Below, one piece after another: positions 49,475-57,040 of a stretch of 64,000 nucleotides of DNA. Location of the stretch: NCBI GenBank assembly GCA_030698405.1, contig JAUYMU010000005.1:62001-126000 (forward strand). Direction: 5' to 3'. Position 1 is the stretch's first letter. Every line of letters begins with the position of its first letter. Both the position numbers and the translations under genes were made by a program. Under the pieces are notes generated by a model. That model saw only the letters and a list, made by a program, of their open reading frames with translations, ran no database searches and was not told the origin of the DNA. This DNA comes from Bacteroidota bacterium. Lineage in GTDB: Bacteria; Bacteroidota; Bacteroidia; Bacteroidales; Prolixibacteraceae.

Positions 49475-50890
49475 ATGAAAGACATCAACGTACAAGTCAG
49501 CGTAAAAAAGATCCTTGCCGATACCCTAACCCCGGTAAGTGTCTATCTGAAATTCAGGGATTTGTTCCCGAATTCGATTTTGCTCGAAAGTTCTGATTAT
49601 CATGGACACGAGAATGCCTATTCGTTCATCTGCATCAAGCCAATGGCCTGCTTCACAGCCGATAGAAGCGAAATTACCATCGAATACAATGGCCGCGAAA
49701 AAGTAACTCAACCCGTTGGTCCTGAAAACAGGGTTGATAAGCAACTGGATGCTTTTTTCAAGTCCTTTAAATTGTCAGGAGAAACCGAAAACCTGCCGGC
49801 GAATGGCTTGTTTGGTTACATCAGCTACGATGCGGTGAAGTATTTCGAGAAGATCGAGATTACAGCCGAAGCCAAAGAAGCTTATTCTGTTCCGGAAGTG
49901 AAATACTGTTTCTACAAATACATTGTGGCAATCGATCATCACAAGGACATGATTTACCTGATCGAAAACCTGATGGAAGGCGAAATCAAAGAAATTGGCC
50001 AGATTGAATCGTTACTCAGAAACCTGACTTTTTCGCCAACACAATTTGATACTGTGGGAGCCGAAGTTTCGAACATCACCAACGAAGAGTATAAATACAT
50101 GGTAAGTAAAGGAAAGGAACATTGTTTCCGTGGCGATGTTTTCCAGATCGTGCTTTCGCGCCAGTTTTCCCAACAATTCAAAGGCGACGAATTCAATGTT
50201 TACCGTGCTTTGCGCTCAGTCAACCCTTCGCCTTACCTTTTCTTTTTTGATTACGGAACGTATCGCATTTTCGGATCGAGCCCGGAAGCCGAGCTGCGCA
50301 TAAAGAAAGACAGGGCAATTATCAATCCGATTGCAGGTACTTTTAAACGCTCCGGAAACGATGATGAAGACCGCATTTCAGCAGAGCGTTTGTGCGCCGA
50401 TCCGAAAGAAAATGCAGAACATGTGATGCTGGTCGATCTGGCTCGCAACGATTTGAGCCGCAATGCCAGCGATGTGACTGTTGACAGTTACCGGCAGGTT
50501 CAGTACTTTTCGCATGTCATTCATCTGGTATCAGAAGTTTCAGGAAAATTACCCGAAAATACAAACATGATTACTGTTTTGGGCGATTCGTTTCCAGCCG
50601 GAACTTTATCGGGAGCGCCGAAACATCGTGCCATGCAACTGATTGACATCTACGAAAACCAGCGCCGCAGCTATTATGGCGGTTGTATCGGTTATCTGGG
50701 CTTCGATCAAACGCTGAACCATGCCATCATGATTCGGTCGTTCCTGAGTAAAGGGAATACGCTTTTTTATCAGGCAGGTGCCGGAATTGTGGCCGATTCG
50801 CAGGAAGAAAGCGAACTTCAGGAAGTAAATAACAAACTGGGCGCATTGAAAAAAGCGCTGGAGATTGCGAAAGAGATAGGCCTCCCCTAA
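49475..50890 (+). CDS. trpE: Anthranilate synthase component I
   Basis: The ATG at 49475 (MKDINVQVSV) is preferred; the longer frame adds residues encoded by the CACATAG repeat. The 471-residue protein converts chorismate with ammonia to anthranilate, the first step of Trp synthesis. 'NSILLESSDYHGHENAYSFI' includes the LLES Trp-binding feedback site, and 'FRGDVFQIVLSRQF', 'GTFKRSGNDDEDRISAERL', 'FPAGTLSGAPKHRAMQLI' and 'YYGGCIGYLGF' are chorismate-binding motifs. Its last residues GLP and stop come from a CCTCC-type repeat. Confidence 0.97.
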   Translation: MKDINVQVSVKKILADTLTPVSVYLKFRDLFPNSILLESSDYHGHENAYSFICIKPMACFTADRSEITIEYNGREKVTQPVGPENRVDKQLDAFFKSFKLSGETENLPANGLFGYISYDAVKYFEKIEITAEAKEAYSVPEVKYCFYKYIVAIDHHKDMIYLIENLMEGEIKEIGQIESLLRNLTFSPTQFDTVGAEVSNITNEEYKYMVSKGKEHCFRGDVFQIVLSRQFSQQFKGDEFNVYRALRSVNPSPYLFFFDYGTYRIFGSSPEAELRIKKDRAIINPIAGTFKRSGNDDEDRISAERLCADPKENAEHVMLVDLARNDLSRNASDVTVDSYRQVQYFSHVIHLVSEVSGKLPENTNMITVLGDSFPAGTLSGAPKHRAMQLIDIYENQRRSYYGGCIGYLGFDQTLNHAIMIRSFLSKGNTLFYQAGAGIVADSQEESELQEVNNKLGALKKALEIAKEIGLP

Positions 50891-50910
50891 CCCCTCCGAA
50901 GGAGGGGGAG
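50881..50910. repeat. CCTCC-type palindromic element at trpE end
   Basis: CCTCCCCTAACCCCTCCGAA plus GGAGGGGGAG supplies the trpE stop (TAA at 50888-50890) and continues into the trpE-trpG gap. Confidence 0.85.
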
Positions 50911-51040
50911 AAAAAGGAGCAAAGCCTCCTCCGCCCTCTTGATAAACCGGGATAAACTCTCCAAAAGAGGGGGGACAAAAATTGGCAACTAATAAGTAAG
51001 AACATAAACTGGCTCAATTAAATGAATAAAAAATACGACA

Positions 51041-51685
51041 ATGAAAGAAATTTACAAAGATATTGAAAACAGCGAATCCAAGCTCCCCTCCTTCGGAGGG
51101 GTTGGGGGGGAGGCCTCCATTGTAGTCATAGATAATTACGATTCGTTCACTTACAATCTGGTGCATGCCATCAAGAAGATCTCCGGTTTGCCGGTAGATG
51201 TGTTCCGGAACGATCAGATTGCATTGGAAGACCTGGAAAAATACGATAAAATTGTACTGTCTCCAGGGCCCGGAATTCCCGAAGAAGCCGGATTGTTGCT
51301 TGACATCATCAGGAAATATGCATCTACCAAAAGTATTCTGGGCGTTTGCCTCGGGCATCAGGCAATTGGTGAAGCATTTGGCGGTACGCTGACCAACATG
51401 AACCGTGTTTTGCACGGCATTTCAACACCTGTTACCAAAACCGAAACCCACACAGCATTGTTTGAGGGATTACCGGAAACGTTTCAGGCTGGACGTTATC
51501 ATTCGTGGATTGTCAACGAAGCTGACCTTCCGGAGTGTTTGCAGGTAACCGCCTACGACGATAAAGGTATGATCATGGCGATGAAACATACTGAATACAA
51601 TGTTGAAGGCTTTCAGTTTCATCCCGAATCGGTGCTGACACCTTTGGGCGAAAAAATGATTGAGAACTGGCTGAAAAAAGAATAA
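51041..51685 (+). CDS. trpG: Anthranilate synthase glutamine amidotransferase (TrpG) with repeat-derived head
   Basis: The 214-residue protein is a class I glutamine amidotransferase that supplies ammonia to TrpE. It shows 'IDNYDSFTYNLVHAI', 'LSPGPGIPEEAG', the nucleophile Cys in 'ILGVCLGHQAIGEAFGG', and His/Glu in 'FQFHPESVLTPLGEKM'. Family members usually start right at the IDNYDSF strand. Here about 25 residues come first, with SKLPSFGGVGGEA encoded by a CCTCC-type repeat. No ATG lies between the repeat and the domain. Confidence 0.96.
   Translation: MKEIYKDIENSESKLPSFGGVGGEASIVVIDNYDSFTYNLVHAIKKISGLPVDVFRNDQIALEDLEKYDKIVLSPGPGIPEEAGLLLDIIRKYASTKSILGVCLGHQAIGEAFGGTLTNMNRVLHGISTPVTKTETHTALFEGLPETFQAGRYHSWIVNEADLPECLQVTAYDDKGMIMAMKHTEYNVEGFQFHPESVLTPLGEKMIENWLKKE
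51083..51115. repeat. CCTCC-type palindromic element inside trpG
   Basis: CTCCCCTCCTTCGGAGGGGT plus TGGGGGGGAGGCC lies in frame in the 5' part of trpG. Confidence 0.85.
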
Positions 51686-51689
51686 GTCA

Positions 51690-51770
51690 CAGTGTTCAAT
51701 CGCAGTGTTCACTGACTAGCCAGCAACTGGCAGCGGCAACTTGGAACTTGGAATTTGAAACTTGGAACTT
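51690..51770. repeat. Repeats between trpG and trpD
   Basis: Three short families meet here: AGTGTTCAATCGCAGTGTTC, CAGCAACTGGCAGCGGC and GGAACTTGGAATTTGAAACT. The last recurs upstream of trpC (52840-52872). All lie in the trp operon gap without coding signal. Confidence 0.7.
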
Positions 51771-51773
51771 AAT

Positions 51774-52775
51774 ATGAAAGATACTTTAAATCACTTATTT
51801 GCAGGGAACCGCCTGAACAAATCGGAAGCTCATCAAATGCTGGTCAGCATTGCCGAAGGGCAGTATTCCGAAGCCGAAATTGCTTCTTTTCTGACTGTTT
51901 TCAGAATGCGCCGGATTACCGCGGAAGAGTTGTCAGGATTCCGTCAGGCTTTGCTCGAACTGTGCGTGGCGATTGACTTTTCTGAATACAACACGATTGA
52001 TGTGGTTGGAACCGGAGGCGACGGAAAAAATACTTTTAATATTTCGACCCTGAGTACTTTTGTGCTGGCAGGAGCCGGAATGAAAGTAACCAAACATGGT
52101 AATTACGGATTGTCATCGGTTAGTGGATCGTCAAACATGTTCGAGTATTTTGGCTATCAGTTCAGCAAGGACGAAAGTAAATTGCGCCGCGAGCTGGAAG
52201 AAGTCGGGATCTGTTTTTTCCATGCCCCGTTGTTTCATCCGGCAATGAAAAGCGTTGCTCCAGTGCGCAGGGCTTTGAAAGTTAAAACGCTCTTCAATAT
52301 GATGGGGCCGATTATCAATCCATCTTTTCCGAAGAACCAGTTGGTGGGCGTGTACGATCTGGACGTGATGGATCTTTATCACCAGGTTTTTCAGGAAAGC
52401 GGCCAGAATTACATCATCGTGAACAGTCTGGATGGCTACGACGAGATTTCGCTGACGGGAGATGCCCGTTTTGTATCAAACCTGACCGAAGATAGTTTGT
52501 CGCCTGCCGATTTTGGATTTGCTCAACTATCTCAAAAAGAACTTTACGGCGGTGAAACCGTTGAAGCAGCCGCCCGGATTTTCAAAAGCGTATTGGAAGG
52601 AACCGGAACCGAAGCTCAGCATAATGTGGTGATTGCCAATGCTGCGCTGGGTATTCACTGTATTTATCCTGAAAAATCGCTGATTGATTGCGTGGCCGAA
52701 GCATCCGAAGCTTTGAAAAGCAAAAAAGCGCTGGCTGCATTTAAGAAACTGATGGAAATGAACGGGAAGAAGTGA
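51774..52775 (+). CDS. trpD: Anthranilate phosphoribosyltransferase
   Basis: The ATG at 51774 (MKDTLNHLFAG) is preferred to the TTG at 51762, which lies in a repeat. The 333-residue protein moves phosphoribose from PRPP to anthranilate. It shows 'VVGTGGDGKNTFNISTLST' (GTGGD PRPP loop), 'KHGNYGLSSVSGSSN' (K-H-G-N-x-x-x-S-S-x-x-G-S), 'TLFNMMGPIINPSFPKNQLV' and an ATP/Mg-like 'DEISLTGDARF'. Third gene of the trp operon. Confidence 0.97.
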   Translation: MKDTLNHLFAGNRLNKSEAHQMLVSIAEGQYSEAEIASFLTVFRMRRITAEELSGFRQALLELCVAIDFSEYNTIDVVGTGGDGKNTFNISTLSTFVLAGAGMKVTKHGNYGLSSVSGSSNMFEYFGYQFSKDESKLRRELEEVGICFFHAPLFHPAMKSVAPVRRALKVKTLFNMMGPIINPSFPKNQLVGVYDLDVMDLYHQVFQESGQNYIIVNSLDGYDEISLTGDARFVSNLTEDSLSPADFGFAQLSQKELYGGETVEAAARIFKSVLEGTGTEAQHNVVIANAALGIHCIYPEKSLIDCVAEASEALKSKKALAAFKKLMEMNGKK

Positions 52776-52779
52776 TCAG

Positions 52780-52872
52780 TGTTCGGTCGCAGTTTGCAGA
52801 AAAGTCAAAAAAATAATAATCAATATCCAGCGCTGAAGCCTGGAACTTGGAATTTGAAACCTGAAACTTTAA
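52780..52872. repeat. Repeats between trpD and trpC
   Basis: AGTGTTCGGTCGCAGTTTGC (52777-52796) and GGAACTTGGAATTTGAAACC (52846-52865) match the repeats of the trpG-trpD gap. A short non-homologous linker separates them. Confidence 0.7.
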
Positions 52873-52874
52873 AT

Positions 52875-53657
52875 ATGACAATACTTGACGAAATAAATAA
52901 CCACAAGCGCACCGAAATTGCCGAGGCAAAAAGCAAGGTGTCGCTGGAACAATTGAAAGAATCTCCGTATTTTAAACGGAAGACTAACTCGCTGAAAGGT
53001 GCTTTGCTGGCCGATGGCGCCAGCGGCGTGATCGCCGAATTCAAGACGCAATCGCCTTCGAAAGGGCTGATTAACGGTGAAGCAGAGGCGTCAGAAGTGA
53101 CCGCAGCTTATGTTGCTGCCGGAGCCACTGGATTATCTGTTCTTACCGACGACCGCTTTTTTGGCGGTTCATTCGAAGATCTGGCAAAAGCACGATGGGC
53201 AAATCCGCAAGCCCCAATTTTGCGCAAGGATTTTATGCTCGATCCTTACCAGATATACGAAGCCAAAGCCCACGGTGCTGATGTGATTTTGCTGATTGCC
53301 GAAAGCCTGAGCAAAAGTTTGCTGCTCGAACTGACCCAGACGGCCAAAGAAATCGGGCTGGAAGTGCTGGTAGAAGTTCACAGTGCCGAAGAATTGGAGA
53401 AGCTGAATCCACAAGTTGATCTGGTTGGAGTGAACAACCGCAACCTGAAAACATTCGAAGTGGATGTTCAAACATCAATTCTCCTGAGTGAACAGATTCC
53501 TGCCCAATTCGTGAAAATTTCGGAAAGTGGACTTTCTGATCCTGAAAGTATTGCCCAGCTACGTGCTGCGGGGTTCAAAGGTTTCCTGATTGGCGAAACT
53601 TTTATGAAAACCGAAGATCCGGGCAAAGCCTGTGCTGAATTTATTCAGAAACTATAA
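52875..53657 (+). CDS. trpC: Indole-3-glycerol phosphate synthase
   Basis: The ATG at 52875 (MTILDEINNHK) is preferred; the longer frame adds repeat-encoded residues. The 260-residue TIM barrel ring-closes CdRP. 'VIAEFKTQSPSKGLI' holds the catalytic Lys and P-binding Ser, 'LSVLTDDRFFGGSFEDL', 'PILRKDFMLDPYQIYEA' (catalytic Lys), 'LVEVHSAEELEKLNP', 'VGVNNRNLKTFEVD' and 'KISESGLSDPESIAQL' follow in order. Confidence 0.97.
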   Translation: MTILDEINNHKRTEIAEAKSKVSLEQLKESPYFKRKTNSLKGALLADGASGVIAEFKTQSPSKGLINGEAEASEVTAAYVAAGATGLSVLTDDRFFGGSFEDLAKARWANPQAPILRKDFMLDPYQIYEAKAHGADVILLIAESLSKSLLLELTQTAKEIGLEVLVEVHSAEELEKLNPQVDLVGVNNRNLKTFEVDVQTSILLSEQIPAQFVKISESGLSDPESIAQLRAAGFKGFLIGETFMKTEDPGKACAEFIQKL

Positions 53658-53661
53658 CTAT

Positions 53662-53695
53662 CATTCCGAGTGCGACTTTAAGTCGCGCCCGGAAT
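53662..53695. repeat. Palindrome between trpC and trpF
   Basis: CATTCCG (53662-53668) and CGGAATG (53689-53695) flank an inner palindrome GCGACTT-TA-AAGTCGC-like (53672-53685). It is a REP-like hairpin in the middle of the trp operon. Confidence 0.8.
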
Positions 53696-53722
53696 GTTGC
53701 ATCCGGAATAAAACAAATTACA

Positions 53723-54388
53723 ATGAACGAACTGAAAATCAAAGTCTGCGGAATGCGCGATCCTGAAAATATTTCTGGAGTAGTTGCAGCATTGCCCGAT
53801 TATCTGGGTTTCATATTTTACCCGAAAAGCAAACGGTTTGTCGGGTTGGAACCTTCTCCTGAAATGTTGGCAGAAATTCCCGATTCAGTAAAAAAGGTGG
53901 GTGTTTTTGTAGATGAATCTCCGGAAGAGGTATTTGAAATCAGCAAAAACTGGAAATTGGATGTAGTTCAATTGCATGGGCAGGAAACACCGGAATATTG
54001 CCTGCAAATCCGAAACTCCGGCATCATCGTTTTTAAAGCGTTTCCAGTCGATGAATCGTTTGACTTTGAGACATTGAGAAACTATTCAGGAGTATGCGAT
54101 TACTTTTTATTTGACACCAAAGGTAATTTGCCAGGCGGTACCGGACAGAAATTTAACTGGCAGTTGCTGGAAAGTTACAAACTTGATGTGCCATTTTTTC
54201 TGAGTGGCGGGATTGGTCCCGATGATTTGAATACGATCAGAGATTTCAGCCATCCGCAGCTATTCGGAATTGATATCAACAGTGGATTCGAAATCAGCCC
54301 GGCATTGAAGGATGTTGAAAAAATGAAGAAATTTATTGCTGAGATTAGAAGTAAAGGAAATAAATTAAGAGACAAAACGAATATATAA
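53723..54388 (+). CDS. trpF: Phosphoribosylanthranilate isomerase
   Basis: The 221-residue TIM barrel opens with the family's catalytic Cys in 'KVCGMRDPENISGVV', followed by 'GFIFYPKSKRFV', 'VGVFVDESPEEVFEISKNW', 'VVQLHGQETPEYC' and the catalytic Asp in 'FLFDTKGNLPGGTGQKFNW'. 'FFLSGGIGPDDLNTI' and 'GIDINSGFEISP' are the phosphate-binding turns. It converts PRA to CdRP. It follows trpC with a palindrome between. Confidence 0.96.
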   Translation: MNELKIKVCGMRDPENISGVVAALPDYLGFIFYPKSKRFVGLEPSPEMLAEIPDSVKKVGVFVDESPEEVFEISKNWKLDVVQLHGQETPEYCLQIRNSGIIVFKAFPVDESFDFETLRNYSGVCDYFLFDTKGNLPGGTGQKFNWQLLESYKLDVPFFLSGGIGPDDLNTIRDFSHPQLFGIDINSGFEISPALKDVEKMKKFIAEIRSKGNKLRDKTNI

Positions 54389-54401
54389 CGCAAGCCCAAA
54401 T

Positions 54402-54436
54402 CTTTCCCCCTTGGGGGAATAAGAAGGGGGCTTTTA
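54402..54436. repeat. CCTCC-like element between trpF and trpB
   Basis: TTTCCCCCTTGGGGGAATAA plus GAAGGGGGC. It is a relative of the CCTCC-type elements, just before the trpB start. Confidence 0.7.
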
Positions 54437-54446
54437 AATCAGTGAT

Positions 54447-55628
54447 ATGGATTATCAGGTAAATAAAAAAGGATATTACGGCGAGTTTGGCGGCGCCTAC
54501 ATTCCGGAGATGATGGTTCCAAACATCGAGGAACTTGAAAACCGATACATGGAAATTATCCAATCTTACGATTTTAAGCAGGAATTTGTAAGTCTGCTAA
54601 AAAACTATGCGGGCCGGCCATCGCCATTGTATTTTGCAAAACGGCTTTCAGAAAAATACCAAAGTAATATTTTCCTGAAACGGGAGGATTTAAACCATAC
54701 CGGTTCGCACAAGATCAACAATACGATCGGACAGATTCTGGTTGCCAAAAAACTTGGGAAAACCCGCATTATTGCAGAAACCGGTGCAGGTCAGCATGGT
54801 TTGGCAACGGCCACTGTTTGCGCACTGATGGGGCTAAAATGCATTGTTTACATGGGCGCTGTGGATGTGGAACGTCAGGCGCCGAACGTAAAAAAAATGC
54901 GGATGCTGGGAGCCGAGGTGATTTCGGCAGTCAGCGGGAACCAAACCCTGAAAGACGCCACCAACGAAGCCATGCGCGACTGGATTAACAACCCCATTGA
55001 TACCTTTTATATAATTGGTTCGGTGGTGGGACCGCATCCTTATCCCGATATGGTGGCTCGGTTTCAATCAGTTATTTCTGAAGAAATGCGCTGGCAGCTG
55101 GATGAGCAGGTTGGACGCGAAAATCCCGACCGGATAATTGCCTGCGTGGGCGGAGGAAGTAATGCCGCCGGAGCATTTTATCATTACCTCGATCAGGAAG
55201 GTGTTGAACTGATTGGCGTTGAAGCTGCCGGAAAAGGCATTGACACCAGTGAAACTGCCGCGACTATCACTTTGGGAACACCCGGAGTATTGCACAGTTC
55301 GCGTTCTTTCCTGATGCAAACCGACGATGGTCAGATTATCGAACCATATTCCATCTCAGCAGGTCTGGATTACCCGGGAATTGGACCGTTGCATGCGCAT
55401 CTGTTTAAAACCGGACGGGCAAAATACCTTTGGGCAACCGATGCCGAAGTGTTGGATGCTGCATTGGAACTGACTCAATTGGAGGGAATTATCCCGGCTT
55501 TGGAATCGGCTCATGCATTGGCAGTTCTGCCCAAAATAAAGCTTTCTCCTGAAGAAATAACGGTGATCAATATTTCAGGACGAGGCGACAAAGACATGGA
55601 AACTTATTTAAAACATTTTGGATATTAA
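54447..55628 (+). CDS. trpB: Tryptophan synthase beta chain
   Basis: The 393-residue PLP enzyme joins indole and serine. '[20 protein letters not shown]' opens it; '[20 protein letters not shown]' holds the PLP Lys in H-K; '[20 protein letters not shown]' and '[15 protein letters not shown]' (phosphate cup) follow. '[15 protein letters not shown]' and '[16 protein letters not shown]' are also conserved. Length is normal for a TrpB1. It precedes trpA by 88 bases with a palindrome between. Confidence 0.98.
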   Translation: MDYQVNKKGYYGEFGGAYIPEMMVPNIEELENRYMEIIQSYDFKQEFVSLLKNYAGRPSPLYFAKRLSEKYQSNIFLKREDLNHTGSHKINNTIGQILVAKKLGKTRIIAETGAGQHGLATATVCALMGLKCIVYMGAVDVERQAPNVKKMRMLGAEVISAVSGNQTLKDATNEAMRDWINNPIDTFYIIGSVVGPHPYPDMVARFQSVISEEMRWQLDEQVGRENPDRIIACVGGGSNAAGAFYHYLDQEGVELIGVEAAGKGIDTSETAATITLGTPGVLHSSRSFLMQTDDGQIIEPYSISAGLDYPGIGPLHAHLFKTGRAKYLWATDAEVLDAALELTQLEGIIPALESAHALAVLPKIKLSPEEITVINISGRGDKDMETYLKHFGY

Positions 55629-55633
55629 AAAGG

Positions 55634-55699
55634 GCTACTGGCTTCTGGGCACTTGCAACTGGCTTTTCCGCCAGTCACCAGTTGCCAGCCGCCAGTAGC
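55634..55699. repeat. Palindrome between trpB and trpA
   Basis: GCTACTGGCTTCTGG...CAACTGGC pairs with ...GCCAGTTGCCAGCCGCCAGTAGC across 66 bases, forming an interrupted hairpin. It lies wholly in the gap of the trp operon. Confidence 0.8.
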
Positions 55700-55716
55700 T
55701 TTAAATTTAAAAAACT

Positions 55717-56496
55717 ATGAATCGCATAAATAAACTATTTCAGAATAAACATGAACGGATACTTTCGGTCTATTTTACTGCCGGATATCCGAAGCTGGAC
55801 GATACGGTTCCGGTGATTCAGGAACTGGTAAAAAACGGGGTTGACCTGATTGAAATCGGGATGCCGTTTTCAGATCCGGTAGCCGATGGGCCTGTAATTC
55901 AGGGCAGCAGTCTGGTTGCTTTGCAGAACGGAATGAGCGTGCATAAACTTTTCGATCAATTAAAAGATATCCGGCAATCGGTGGATATTCCGCTAATTCT
56001 GATGGGGTACATCAATCCGGTAATTCAGTTTGGTGTGGATGCTTTTTGCCAAAAATGCCGCGAGGTTGGCATCGATGGACTGATCATTCCCGATTTACCT
56101 TTGGCTGTTTACGAAGAAGAATACAAAGCCATTTTTGAAGTGAATAATTTGCACAATATTTTCCTGATCACACCACAAACTTCAGATGATCGACTTCGGA
56201 GAATTGATGAAGCTTCTTCAGGATTTATTTACATGGTTTCGAGCAATTCGACCACCGGAGCAAAAGAAGGTGTTACTGACTTTCAAAATGTTTATTTTGA
56301 GCGTATCAGTAAGTTCGGGTTAAAGAATCCCCGCCTGATCGGATTCGGGATTTCGAGTGCTGAAACTTTCCGAAATGCCTGTAATTATGCGCATGGAGCG
56401 ATCATCGGCAGCGCCTTTGTAAAAGCCCTTGGCACCGATTTGCCGTTGAACGAAAAAGTTTCGCAGTTTGTTAAAACAATTGCAACCGAAGTGTAA
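55717..56496 (+). CDS. trpA: Tryptophan synthase alpha chain
   Basis: The 259-residue TIM barrel cleaves indole-3-glycerol phosphate. 'SVYFTAGYPKLDDTVPVIQE', 'GVDLIEIGMPFSDPVADGP' with the catalytic Glu/Asp and 'VIQGSSLVALQNGM' are clear, followed by 'LMGYINPVIQFG' and 'DGLIIPDLPLAVYEEEY' (second catalytic Asp). 'FIYMVSSNSTTGAKEG' and 'IGFGISSAETF' are the loop 6 and phosphate sites. It ends the trp operon. Confidence 0.97.
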   Translation: MNRINKLFQNKHERILSVYFTAGYPKLDDTVPVIQELVKNGVDLIEIGMPFSDPVADGPVIQGSSLVALQNGMSVHKLFDQLKDIRQSVDIPLILMGYINPVIQFGVDAFCQKCREVGIDGLIIPDLPLAVYEEEYKAIFEVNNLHNIFLITPQTSDDRLRRIDEASSGFIYMVSSNSTTGAKEGVTDFQNVYFERISKFGLKNPRLIGFGISSAETFRNACNYAHGAIIGSAFVKALGTDLPLNEKVSQFVKTIATEV

Positions 56497-56635
56497 TTGT
56501 GTTGCTGTTTCTTTGCCTTCGATTCCAGAATAAAAGAATGTTTTCTAACAGTATTATGGAATATTTTTATTAGCGAATTGTTTATCAGTTGATTAATGAA
56601 TATTGTGTGTTCTAATTTCTAATTTCTGAAAGTTA

Positions 56636-56657
56636 AACAGTGTTAATACTGTTTTTT
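56636..56657 (+). terminator. Weak terminator after the trp operon
   Basis: AACAGT (56636-56641) and ACTGTT (56648-56653) form a 6-bp stem around GTTAAT, followed by TTTT. The stem is short and AT-rich, so function is uncertain. Confidence 0.45.
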
Positions 56658-56726
56658 GACATATTCTGACAGTCAAATATTCGTTAAGTTTAAAGAAGAA
56701 ATAGAAACAATTAAAAAAACAAGACG

Positions 56727-56918
56727 ATGCTAGAGTACGCAAAGGTTATTTTACCGAAAGTTAGTTTTAGCCGCGAGTTATTCCGGAAAGAATTGGCAAA
56801 ATGCATTAATTGGGTAGGAGAATCGGATATTAATCAATTAAAAGACTGGTGTTTTGAGAATTTTATGGACATGTATCCTGATATTCTTACCGAGGCTTTT
56901 TCGATGAAAGCGGCATGA
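56727..56918 (+). CDS. Small helical protein (63 aa), unknown function
   Basis: The product starts MLEYAKVILPKVSF and contains 'FRKELAKCINWVGESDINQL' and 'CFENFMDMYPDILTEAF'. It is helical, without membrane segments or signal peptide. Similar 60-residue proteins are, as far as I recall, widely kept in Bacteroidota, but I cannot name a function. It has its own terminator at 56992-57019 and a TTCCCTG/CAGGGAA palindrome just after it (56963-56978). No partner genes follow in the same direction. Confidence 0.6.
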   Translation: MLEYAKVILPKVSFSRELFRKELAKCINWVGESDINQLKDWCFENFMDMYPDILTEAFSMKAA

Positions 56919-56962
56919 TAAGCAAGGTGAAATAAAACTGTGATGGTGAAAAGTAAAGTTAT

Positions 56963-56978
56963 TTCCCTGGTCAGGGAA
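56963..56978. promoter_or_regulatory. Palindrome TTCCCTGGTCAGGGAA
   Basis: Perfect 7-base arms around GT, between the 63-residue ORF and its terminator. It could be an RNA hairpin or protein-binding site. Confidence 0.4.
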
Positions 56979-56991
56979 GAGTAAAAAACAC

Positions 56992-57019
56992 AAGGCCTCC
57001 GTAAATGGGGGCCTTTTTT
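56992..57019 (+). terminator. Rho-independent terminator
   Basis: AAGGCC-TCC and GGGGGCCTT pair around a short loop, followed by TTTTTT. It ends the short ORF transcript; the opposite antiporter gene ends close to it. Confidence 0.75.
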
Positions 57020-57040
57020 AATAAATTCAGAATAAGCTGT

